DNA of 5,378 nucleotides, from positions 1 through 5,378 of the forward strand of contig SKPY01000255.1 in NCBI GenBank assembly GCA_007119305.1, in the 5' to 3' direction. The position numbers were made by a program, and so were the translations under genes. The notes beneath the pieces are model-generated. The model did no database searches and was not told where the DNA came from. It worked only from the letters and a program-made list of their open reading frames with translations. This stretch comes from Nitriliruptorales bacterium (GTDB lineage: Bacteria; Actinomycetota; Nitriliruptoria; Euzebyales; Egibacteraceae). Of the stretch, positions 1 through 4,798 are shown piece after piece; within the stretch, counting starts at the first letter, position 1, and the number at the start of each line of letters is the position of its first letter.

Positions 1-73
1 AAGGTTCGGACGCAAAGCCGCCGGACCTTAACGACCGCCCGGTGCCGCAGGCGCGGCTGCTGGCCTACGATGC
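1..73 (+). promoter_or_regulatory. GEMM-I (cyclic di-GMP class I) riboswitch, 5' truncated by window edge
   Basis: Bases 8-19 read GGACGCAAAGCC, the hallmark conserved block of the GEMM-I aptamer. The order of elements after it parallels the Vibrio cholerae Vc2 aptamer as I recall it: CCGG (21-24), a CCUUAAC segment like the tetraloop-receptor side (26-32), a second CCGG (39-42), a GC hairpin (GCCGC 44-48 with GCGGC 53-57, loop AGGC), and a terminal CGAUG (68-72). Bases 1-2 (AA) followed by GGUUCGG fit the end of a GNRA loop and the 3' strand of P2; the 5' half, including ligand-contacting position 20, lies outside the window. The element is followed by about 40 nt of leader and then the acyl-CoA ligase start at 115, so it probably controls that gene. 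Ligand identity (c-di-GMP or 3',3'-cGAMP) cannot be read here. Similarity is by eye, not by covariance model. Confidence 0.8.
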
Positions 74-114
74 AGGCTGCGAAGGGCCGACGCAGGCGCG
101 GAAGGGGCCAGGCG
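74..114 (+). promoter_or_regulatory. Probable expression platform and ribosome binding site of the acyl-CoA ligase
   Basis: GGAAGGGG at 100-107 is a strong Shine-Dalgarno sequence 7 nt before ATG 115 and decides that start; the upstream in-frame ATG at 70 lies inside the aptamer and has no comparable site. The SD flank GGGCCAG (105-111) can pair with CUGGCCU (60-66) in the 3' part of the aptamer (7 bp, one G-U). This suggests translational control by mutually exclusive pairing. No U-tract terminator is visible in the leader. The switch mechanism and its direction (on or off) are inference. Confidence 0.5.
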
Positions 115-1731
115 ATGCGCACGACGATGATGGACTACCCCCTGCTCATCACCCAGATCCTCGAGCACGGGCGCAAGGTGCACGCCGACCGCGAGGTGCT
201 CACGTGGACGGGTGCGGGCAGCCGCCGCGCGCGCTTCGCGGAGGTGTACGAGCGCATCGGCCGACTCGCGAACGGGCTCGCCGGGCTCGGCGTGGGCGTC
301 GGCGATCGCGTCGCCACCTTCTGCTGGAACCACCAGGAGCACCTCGAGGCGTACTTCGCCGTGCCGTGCATGGGCGCGGTGCTGCACACCCTGAACATCC
401 GCCTGTTCCCGGAGCAGCTCGCGTACGTGATCAACGACGGCGGCGCCCGGATCGTCATCGTGGACGACTCGCTGGTCCCGGTGCTCGCGCGGGTGCGCGA
501 CCAGCTCACGACCGTCGAGCGCTTCGTCGTCGTCGGCGACGGTGACGCGAGCGCGCTCGGCGAGGCCGTCCTGCGCTACGACGACGTCCTGGCGCAGGCG
601 GCACCCGCGTACGACTGGCCTGAGCTCGATGAGCGGGCACCGGCGGCGATGTGCTACACGTCCGGCACGACCGGCAACCCGAAGGGCGTGGTCTACAGCC
701 ATCGCTCCAACTGGACGCACACGTTCGGCGCCGCTGCCGGCGGCCTGCAGCTCACCGACAGCGACCGGCTGCTGCTCGTCGTGCCCCAGTTCCACGCGAA
801 CGCCTGGGGGCTCGTCTACGTCGGCTGGGCGCTGGGCAGCGACTTCCTCATGCCCGAGCGCTACCTGCAGCCCGAGCCGCTCGCGGCGATGATCGCCGCC
901 GAGCGGCCGACCACCTCGGCGGCGGTCCCCACCGTGTGGAATGCCCTGCTCGTGCACGGCGAGGAGGCGGAGCTCGACCTGTCGTCGCTGCAGCGCGTCG
1001 TGGTGGGCGGTGCCGCGGTGCCGCGCAGCATGATCGAGGCCTTCGAGCAGCGCTACGACGTGGAGGTCGTCCAGGGCTGGGGCATGACGGAGATGAGCCC
1101 CCTCGGCGCGGTCGCGACGCCCCCGGGTGACGCCCCCGCCAGCGAGTCGGTGGACTGGCGGGCCAAGACCGGCCGGGTCATCGCGGGCGTGGACCTCCGC
1201 CTCGTCGACACGGGCGGCCGGGAGCTGCCCTGGGACGGCAAGGCCATCGGGGAGATCCAGGTCCGCGGCCCCTGGATCACCGCCGGCTACCACAACGCCG
1301 AGTCCCCTGAGAAGTTCGACGACGGCTGGCTGCGCACCGGCGACGTCGGGGTCGTGGACCCGCGCGGATTCATCCAGATCGTCGACCGCACGAAGGACGT
1401 CATCAAGAGCGGGGGCGAGTGGATCAGCTCGGTCGACCTCGAGAACGCGATCATCGCCCATCCTGACGTCGTGGAGGCTGCCGTGATCGGCGTCGCCGAC
1501 CCGCGCTGGGACGAGCGCCCGCTCGCGTGCGTCGTGCTGCGCGCAGGCGCCACCGTCACCCCCGCGGACCTCAGCGCACACCTCCGCGAGCGGGTGGCGA
1601 GCTGGTGGATCCCGGAGCGGTGGTCGTTCATCGATGAGGTGCCGAAGACCAGCGTCGGCAAGTTCGACAAGAAGGTGCTGCGCGCCCGCCACGAGCAGGG
1701 CGGGCTCGACGTCGAGGAGCAGGCGCGGTGA
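115..1731 (+). CDS. AlkK-type medium/long-chain fatty acid--CoA ligase (AMP-forming)
   Basis: This 538-residue protein belongs to the ANL adenylate-forming superfamily. It should activate a fatty acid with ATP to an acyl-AMP and then transfer the acyl group to CoA, in the cytoplasm or at the inner membrane face. Visible motifs in order are the P-loop YTSGTTGNPKG (181-191), the A4 motif around PQFHANAWG (224-232), the A5 motif GWGMTE (321-326), TGD (408-410), the A8 hinge DRTKDVIKSGGEWIS (424-438), and the C-terminal PKTSVGK (510-516) with the catalytic Lys516. The length and the patterns YSHRS, KSGGEWIS and WDERPL match Pseudomonas AlkK-like enzymes closely. The start at ATG 115 is chosen on its SD site; an extension to ATG 70 would be Arg-rich and overlap the riboswitch. 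ATG 127 and 130 are further in-frame options. All catalytic motifs are intact. Chain-length specificity cannot be read from the sequence. Control by the upstream GEMM riboswitch is expected. Confidence 0.93.
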   Translation: MRTTMMDYPLLITQILEHGRKVHADREVLTWTGAGSRRARFAEVYERIGRLANGLAGLGVGVGDRVATFCWNHQEHLEAYFAVPCMGAVLHTLNIRLFPEQLAYVINDGGARIVIVDDSLVPVLARVRDQLTTVERFVVVGDGDASALGEAVLRYDDVLAQAAPAYDWPELDERAPAAMCYTSGTTGNPKGVVYSHRSNWTHTFGAAAGGLQLTDSDRLLLVVPQFHANAWGLVYVGWALGSDFLMPERYLQPEPLAAMIAAERPTTSAAVPTVWNALLVHGEEAELDLSSLQRVVVGGAAVPRSMIEAFEQRYDVEVVQGWGMTEMSPLGAVATPPGDAPASESVDWRAKTGRVIAGVDLRLVDTGGRELPWDGKAIGEIQVRGPWITAGYHNAESPEKFDDGWLRTGDVGVVDPRGFIQIVDRTKDVIKSGGEWISSVDLENAIIAHPDVVEAAVIGVADPRWDERPLACVVLRAGATVTPADLSAHLRERVASWWIPERWSFIDEVPKTSVGKFDKKVLRARHEQGGLDVEEQAR

Positions 1732-1757
1732 CGCCCACGCGGGTGGTGGGGCACAAT
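1728..1757 (+). promoter_or_regulatory. Candidate promoter of the tRNA-Arg gene
   Basis: GTGACG (1728-1733) and CACAAT (1752-1757) each match four of six bases of the sigma-70-type -35 and -10 boxes, with an 18-nt spacer. They would place the transcription start near 1764, just ahead of the mature tRNA 5' end at 1766. The -35 overlaps the TGA stop of the acyl-CoA ligase. The evidence is positional and by consensus only. Confidence 0.4.
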
Positions 1758-1765
1758 CGAGGCAG

Positions 1766-1839
1766 GCGCCCGTAGCTCAGATGGATAGAGCAGCCGGCTT
1801 CTACCCGGCATGTCGGGGGTTCGAGTCCTCCCGGGCGCG
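1766..1839 (+). tRNA. tRNA-Arg (anticodon TCT)
   Basis: A complete cloverleaf folds by hand. The acceptor stem is GCGCCCG (1766-1772) with CGGGCGC (1832-1838), with discriminator G1839. The D stem is GCTC/GAGC. The anticodon stem GCCGG/CCGGC (1793-1797/1805-1809) carries loop CTTCTAC, giving anticodon TCT at 1800-1802, which reads AGA (Arg). The T stem (1815-1819/1827-1831, one G-U) has loop TTCGAGT. The variable loop has 5 nt. CCA is not encoded, since CCG follows the discriminator, so the tRNA needs the CCA-adding enzyme. Confidence 0.96.
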
Positions 1840-1879
1840 CCGCGTGCGGCCCTTTCCCGGCGATGTACCATTGCTGCTT

Positions 1880-1896
1880 GCGCGGCAGGGCCGCGC
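1880..1896 (+). other. Short GC hairpin in the spacer between the two tRNA genes
   Basis: GCGCGGC (1880-1886) pairs with GCCGCGC (1890-1896) around an AGG loop, 5 nt before the tRNA-His gene. There is no T-run after it. It could mark the processing site of an Arg-His co-transcript or be a weak terminator. A TACCAT -10-like box at 1866-1871 lies just upstream, without a convincing -35, so independent transcription of tRNA-His is possible but unproven. Confidence 0.3.
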
Positions 1897-1901
1897 GTCC
1901 T

Positions 1902-1976
1902 GGTGGCCGTAGCTCAGTAGGTTAGAGCGCCGCGTTGTGGTCGCGGAGGTCGCGGGTTCGATTCCCGTCGGTCACC
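1902..1976 (+). tRNA. tRNA-His (anticodon GTG)
   Basis: A complete cloverleaf folds by hand. The acceptor stem is GTGGCCG (1903-1909) with CGGTCAC (1969-1975, one G-U). G1902 pairs with C1976, giving the extra G(-1):C73 pair that is the identity element of bacterial tRNA-His. The D stem is GCTC/GAGC. The anticodon stem CCGCG/CGCGG (1930-1934/1942-1946) carries loop TTGTGGT, giving anticodon GTG at 1937-1939. The T stem is 1952-1956/1964-1968 with loop TTCGATT. CCA is not encoded. Confidence 0.96.
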
Positions 1977-2024
1977 CTCAGCGATCGCCTCTGACGGGCC
2001 AGGGCTGTTAGCACCTCAACGCCC

Positions 2025-2053
2025 GGCCCGCCCGCAGGCGCAGCGGGCGGGTC
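2025..2053 (+). terminator. Strong GC-rich hairpin downstream of tRNA-His, probable terminator
   Basis: CCCGCCCGC (2027-2035) and GCGGGCGGG (2043-2051) are perfect reverse complements around the 7-nt loop AGGCGCA. A G-T and a G-C pair extend the stem to 11 bp. It lies about 50 nt after the tRNA-His end and before the SDR unit, where a terminator is expected. There is no U-tract, as is common for high-GC actinobacterial terminators, so a purely structural role cannot be excluded. Confidence 0.5.
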
Positions 2054-2117
2054 CGCACCCTGGCGCAGGGGGCGGTGCATGGCAGCCGGCCGCCCGGCGT
2101 GCGAGACTTCCATCGGA

Positions 2118-2131
2118 CTAACCAACGCTAA
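2118..2131 (-). promoter_or_regulatory. AT-rich TTAGCGTT element ahead of the SDR gene
   Basis: On the minus strand this reads TTAGCGTTGGTTAG; on the plus strand CTAA-N6-CTAA. It ends 16 nt before the TTG start and stands out against the GC-rich surroundings. Related 14-mers lie upstream of the genes starting at 4253 and 4799, but on the other strand. It may be a regulator site, or GCTAAT (2127-2132) may act as a plus-strand -10 box. No good -35 is visible. Confidence 0.3.
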
Positions 2132-2147
2132 TGCTGGGAGGACGCAG

Positions 2148-2888
2148 TTGACGGCCACGCGACCGGTGCACGTCGTGCTCGGAGCGACGGGGGGCATCGG
2201 CTCGGCCGTCGCCCGGCGGCTGTGCGCCGACGGCGCGACCGTGGTGCTCGCCGCTCGCGACGAGGTGCGCCTGAAGACGCTGGCGGAGGCCATCGACGCC
2301 GACGCCGTGCCGACCGACGCCACCGATCCGGGTGCGGTCGACGCCCTCATCGACGGGGCCCTCGCCCGCCACGGCCGACTGGACGGCGTCGCGTGCTGCG
2401 TCGGCTCGCTGCTGCTGAAGCCGGCCCACCGCACCACCCCGGACGAGTACCGCGAGCAGATCCGCTCCAACCTCGACCCGGCGTTCTTCAGCGTGCGCGC
2501 GGGGAGCCGGGTCATGCAGCGCTCGGGCGGGGCGATCGTGCTGCTCGCCAGCGCGATCGCCCGCGTCGGCATGAGCAACCACGAGGCGATCGCCGCCGCC
2601 AAGGGCGGGATCATCGGGCTCATGCTCAGCGCGGCCGCCACGTACGCACCGAAGGGCGTCCGCGTGAACTGCGTCGCACCCGGCCTCACCGACACGCCGA
2701 TGACCGCGCATCTCGTCCGCGACGAGCAGGCCCGCTCGGCCTCGGCAGCGCTCCACCCCATGGGCACGCTCGGCACGCCCGAGGAGGTCGCGTCGGCGGT
2801 GGCCTGGCTGCTCGACCCGGCGCAGCGCATCGTGACCGGCCAGGTGCTCGGCGTCGACGGCGGGCTCGGCGCGGTGCACCGCCGCTGA
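2148..2888 (+). CDS. SDR-family (Rossmann) oxidoreductase-like protein lacking the catalytic Tyr
   Basis: This 246-residue protein has the size and fold markers of a classical short-chain dehydrogenase/reductase. It has a glycine-rich nucleotide-binding motif GATGGIG (12-18), an AAR acidic/basic turn after the second strand, a conserved Asn in IRSNLD, a strand ending in the active-site Ser135, Lys152, and VRVNCVAPG followed by the C-terminal VTGQVLGVDGG. In the YxxxK motif the expected Tyr, 13 residues after Ser135, is Ile148 (sequence NHEAIAAAK). From memory this NHEAIAAAK pattern recurs in a branch of bacterial SDRs, so it is probably a family trait and not a mutation. The start is TTG 2148, set by GGGAGGA at 2136-2142 (5-nt spacing) and by the usual SDR N-terminus. 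An in-frame ATG at 2079 with a GGGGGCGG stretch ahead is the alternative but adds an unrelated 23-residue tail. The gene is translationally coupled to the next one. The substrate is unknown; NAD(P) binding is likely, catalysis uncertain. Confidence 0.88.
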   Translation: MTATRPVHVVLGATGGIGSAVARRLCADGATVVLAARDEVRLKTLAEAIDADAVPTDATDPGAVDALIDGALARHGRLDGVACCVGSLLLKPAHRTTPDEYREQIRSNLDPAFFSVRAGSRVMQRSGGAIVLLASAIARVGMSNHEAIAAAKGGIIGLMLSAAATYAPKGVRVNCVAPGLTDTPMTAHLVRDEQARSASAALHPMGTLGTPEEVASAVAWLLDPAQRIVTGQVLGVDGGLGAVHRR

Positions 2889-4132
2889 TGGCACCCGTCG
2901 TCGTCGTCGGCGCAGGCCTGGCCGGCCTCGCATGCGCCCTGCGGCTGCACGCCGCCGGCATGCCGGTGAGCATCGTCGAGGCCGGTGACGACGTCGGCGG
3001 GCGCGTGCGCACCGACCACGTGGACGGCTTCCTCGTCGACCGGGGCTTCCAAGTGCTGCTCACGGCCTACCCCGAGGCGCAGGCGGTGCTCGACTATGCG
3101 GCACTCGACCTGCGGTCGTTCTACCCGGGGGCGCTCGTCCGGCACGGCGGGGGCTTCCACCGCGTCGCGGACCCGTTCCGCCGCCCCCTGGACCTGCCGC
3201 AGACGCTCCTCGGCCCGATCGGGACGCTCGACGACAAGCTGCGCGTGGCACTGCTCCGCCACCGGCTGCGGGGCCTCTCCCGCGACGCGCTCCTCGCGGC
3301 GGCGCCGAAGACGACCGCCCAGGCGCTTGCCGACGCCGGCTTCTCTCCGCGGCTGATCGAGCGCTTCTGGCGCCCCTTCCTCGCCGGCGTGCTGCTCGAC
3401 CGGGAGCTGCGCACGGCCGCGGCGCTGTTCGTGTTCACCGTCGCGATGTTCGCCCGCGGCGACGCCGCGCTGCCCAACGCCGGCATGGGCGCGCTTCCCA
3501 GACAGCTCGGGGCCAGGCTGCCGGCCGAGGTGCTGCGGCTCCAGACGACCGTCACCGCGGTCGACGGCGGGGGCGTCGTGCTCGCAGACGGCGCACGCAG
3601 CCCGGCGCGCGCGGTCGTCGTGGCCACCGACGGCCCCGCTGCCAGCCGCCTGCTGCCGGAGGTCGACGACCCGGGTTCGCGCGCGGTCTCGTGCCTTGCC
3701 TTCGCGGCCGAGGCCCCGCCTGTTGACGAGCCGACCCTCGTCCTCGCCGGCGAGGAGCCCGGACCGGTCAACCACCTGTGCGTGCCCAGCCTCGTCGCGC
3801 CGGGCTACGCCCCGCCGGGCGCGGCCCTGGTCTCCGTCTCGGTGATCGACCGCGGTGGCTTGGACGACGCCGCGCTCGAGCGGGCGGTGCGCGCGCAGCT
3901 CGTGGGCTGGTTCGGCACGCAGGTCCGGGGCTGGCGGCATCTGCGCACCGACGTCATCGCGCACGCCCAGCCCGCCCAGACGCCCGCCGCCCTGCGGCCC
4001 CCCGCACGGTCGGTGCGGCTCCGCCCCGGCCTGTACGTCTGCGGCGACCATCGGGACACCGCGAGCATCGACGGGGCGCTCACCTCGGGCCGGCGCGCGG
4101 CCGAGGCGGTGCTGCGCGACGCACCCGGTTGA
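2888..4132 (+). CDS. FAD-dependent oxidoreductase, flavin amine oxidase / phytoene desaturase-like superfamily
   Basis: This 414-residue flavoprotein has the N-terminal dinucleotide-binding motif VVVVGAGLAGL (4-14), a ribose-binding Glu31 at the end of the second strand, and the following GGRVRT (37-42) typical of the amine oxidase, protoporphyrinogen oxidase and phytoene desaturase group. Near the C-terminus, GLYVCGDH (381-388) and the ensuing small-residue helix (SIDGALTSGRRAAEAV) form the second FAD contact. The middle region (VDRGFQVLLTAYPEAQ, then FWRPFLAGVLLDREL) resembles a widespread uncharacterised branch of these enzymes. No signal peptide is seen, so it is cytoplasmic or membrane-associated. 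ATG 2888 shares its A with the upstream TGA stop (TGATG) and has no strong own SD, so translation is coupled to the SDR gene. A longer reading starting inside the SDR gene is open in this frame but is Arg-rich shadow sequence. The substrate is not identifiable; a lipid or isoprenoid redox role together with the SDR is possible. Confidence 0.88.
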   Translation: MAPVVVVGAGLAGLACALRLHAAGMPVSIVEAGDDVGGRVRTDHVDGFLVDRGFQVLLTAYPEAQAVLDYAALDLRSFYPGALVRHGGGFHRVADPFRRPLDLPQTLLGPIGTLDDKLRVALLRHRLRGLSRDALLAAAPKTTAQALADAGFSPRLIERFWRPFLAGVLLDRELRTAAALFVFTVAMFARGDAALPNAGMGALPRQLGARLPAEVLRLQTTVTAVDGGGVVLADGARSPARAVVVATDGPAASRLLPEVDDPGSRAVSCLAFAAEAPPVDEPTLVLAGEEPGPVNHLCVPSLVAPGYAPPGAALVSVSVIDRGGLDDAALERAVRAQLVGWFGTQVRGWRHLRTDVIAHAQPAQTPAALRPPARSVRLRPGLYVCGDHRDTASIDGALTSGRRAAEAVLRDAPG

Positions 4133-4136
4133 CACC

Positions 4137-4152
4137 CCGGGGGCACGCCCGG
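4137..4152 (+). terminator. Weak candidate terminator hairpin after the FAD oxidoreductase
   Basis: CCGGG (4137-4141) pairs with CCCGG (4148-4152) around a 6-nt loop, 5 nt after the stop codon. The stem is short and no U-tract follows. The position suits a terminator, but in sequence this GC-rich such a stem can arise by chance. Confidence 0.25.
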
Positions 4153-4208
4153 TGACGCACCGGTTGACGCGGTGTGTGCGTGACGCGAGTAGGCCTGGCG
4201 GGCGCGGG

Positions 4209-4229
4209 TATCATCTTAGTGTTCATTAG
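4209..4229 (+). promoter_or_regulatory. Candidate promoter / AT-rich element of the small membrane protein pair
   Basis: TATCAT (4209-4214) matches five of six -10 bases. An overlapping TAGTGT (4217-4222) fits the looser TANNNT pattern of actinobacterial -10 boxes. The predicted starts (about 4221 or 4229) leave a leader of 24-32 nt before ATG 4253. The 14-mer TTAGTGTTCATTAG (4216-4229) resembles elements at 2118-2131 (opposite strand) and 4756-4769. No -35 with proper spacing is apparent; TTGACG at 4164 and GTGACG at 4180 are too far away. Confidence 0.4.
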
Positions 4230-4252
4230 CCTCCAATACGCCCGGAGCCGCC

Positions 4253-4477
4253 ATGCCCACGACCAGTCCTCCACGGACGCGCGTGTCCGCGTCCGGCCTC
4301 AGCGCCTTTCACCGCACGAAGCTCGCCTTCCTCGCGGCAGGCTTCGCCTCCCTCGTGCTGTCCGTCTTCCTGTGGGCGACCGGCCGGCCGCAGGAGGCGA
4401 TCTTCGTCGGCCTGTGGGTGCCGGCCATCCACTCCCTCGGGACGCTGCTGCTCACCGGCGAGCGTGACCGCTCATGA
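4253..4477 (+). CDS. Small two-TM membrane protein of unknown function (74 aa)
   Basis: I recognise no named family. The sequence has a Ser/Thr/Pro-rich N-terminus with basic residues (Arg8, Arg10, Arg21, Lys23), a first hydrophobic helix at about 24-42, a short loop (ATGRPQEA), and a second helix at about 49-67 containing GLWVPAIHSLG, ending in a charged tail (GERDRS). The positive-inside rule predicts both ends in the cytoplasm. The FHRTKL...FVGLWVP pattern looks like short hypothetical proteins seen in other bacteria, but this is from memory. ATG 4253 has GGAG at 4244-4247, 5 nt away. Its stop overlaps the next start as ATGA, so the two are almost certainly co-translated and may form a complex. 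Both are short enough for automatic gene callers to miss. Confidence 0.78.
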   Translation: MPTTSPPRTRVSASGLSAFHRTKLAFLAAGFASLVLSVFLWATGRPQEAIFVGLWVPAIHSLGTLLLTGERDRS

Positions 4478-4659
4478 CGCCCGACTGGATCCTGGCCGTC
4501 GGCACGGTGATCTTCGGCATCACGACCTGGGCGACGCTGGCCTACGGCTACGCGCGCTTCCGCGAGCTCGGGCGGCGTGACAGCGAAGCGGCCGAGGCCC
4601 AGGCCCAGGCCGGCCCGCGCCCGGACGACGGCACGAGGCACGAGCCGCAGCCGCACTGA
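4474..4659 (+). CDS. Small single-TM membrane protein of unknown function (61 aa)
   Basis: The protein has one hydrophobic helix at about residues 5-26 (WILAVGTVIFGITTWATLAYGY). A basic juxtamembrane stretch follows (ARFRELGRR), then a low-complexity hydrophilic tail rich in Ala, Glu, Gln and Pro (36-61). Positive-inside topology puts the N-terminus outside and the tail in the cytoplasm. The start ATG overlaps the previous stop by four bases (ATGA), indicating translational coupling with the 74-residue protein. No family is recognised. The coupling and the sensible membrane topology make it a likely real gene despite its length. Confidence 0.72.
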   Translation: MTPDWILAVGTVIFGITTWATLAYGYARFRELGRRDSEAAEAQAQAGPRPDDGTRHEPQPH

Positions 4660-4733
4660 CCGCCACGCGGCGCTGGCGCCCGCCACCCACGCCGGGTCGG
4701 CGGACACGGGCACGCGGCGCTCGAGGGGCCACG

Positions 4734-4751
4734 GGGCGCACGGCGGCGCCC
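4734..4751 (+). terminator. Candidate terminator hairpin after the small membrane protein pair
   Basis: GGGCGC (4734-4739) and GCGCCC (4746-4751) form a perfect 6-bp stem with loop ACGGCG. It lies 75 nt after the 4659 stop and just before the promoter-like region of the next gene. The following GGTGTTAG has few T residues, so this is a weak call. Apart from this stem and an 11-bp repeat (CACGCGGCGCT at 4664 and 4711), I see nothing in 4660-4750. Confidence 0.3.
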
Positions 4752-4754
4752 GGT

Positions 4755-4782
4755 GTTAGCGTTGCTGACGAGCAGCGCCAAC
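4755..4782 (+). promoter_or_regulatory. Imperfect 28-bp dyad (operator or leader hairpin) with embedded -10-like box
   Basis: GTTAGCGTTGCT (4755-4766) faces AGCAGCGCCAAC (4771-4782) across a GACG loop: 12 positions with one mismatch and one G-U. TAGCGT (4757-4762) fits the TANNNT -10 pattern and would give a start near 4769, 30 nt before GTG 4799. If so, a repressor bound to the dyad would cover the core promoter. The dyad ends 4 nt before the SD sequence, so an RNA hairpin acting on translation is also possible. Confidence 0.4.
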
Positions 4783-4798
4783 CGCAGGGGGCCGTGTC

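Noticed and set aside
70..114. Start of the ligase at ATG 70
   Set aside because: This ATG is inside the riboswitch terminal CGAUG, lacks an SD, and would add an Arg/Gly-rich tail unlike the family; ATG 115 has a strong SD.
28..1692. 554-codon open frame on the minus strand
   Set aside because: It is antisense to the acyl-CoA ligase, whose motifs are all intact. Its product is His/Asp/Arg/Ala-rich without any fold signature, typical of antisense frames in GC-rich genes.
1634..1912. 92-codon plus-strand frame across tRNA-Arg
   Set aside because: Its VAQMDRAAGFYPACRGFESS stretch is the familiar spurious translation of a tRNA gene, and the rest overlaps the ligase 3' end in another frame.
1981..1988. 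GCGATCGC palindrome (HIP1-like octamer)
   Set aside because: One palindromic octamer is expected by chance in GC-rich DNA, and no clustering is seen.
2005..2018. TTAGCAC resembling half of a CIRCE heat-shock operator
   Set aside because: The inverted second half (GAGTGCTAA) is absent at the required spacing.
2222..2887. N-terminal extension of the FAD oxidoreductase frame (636 codons from 2222)
   Set aside because: This part is Arg-rich shadow sequence of the SDR gene. The conserved flavin-binding N-terminus begins at ATG 2888, and SDR coding is clear in the other frame.
1922..4135. 737-codon open frame on the minus strand
   Set aside because: It runs antisense to the SDR and FAD oxidoreductase and begins in the complement of tRNA-His; its GNRTRDLRDHNAAL end is the well-known false translation of that tRNA.
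4664..4721. 11-bp repeat CACGCGGCGCT at 4664 and 4711
   Set aside because: The copies are short, fully GC-biased, with unrelated flanks and no third copy; probably composition.
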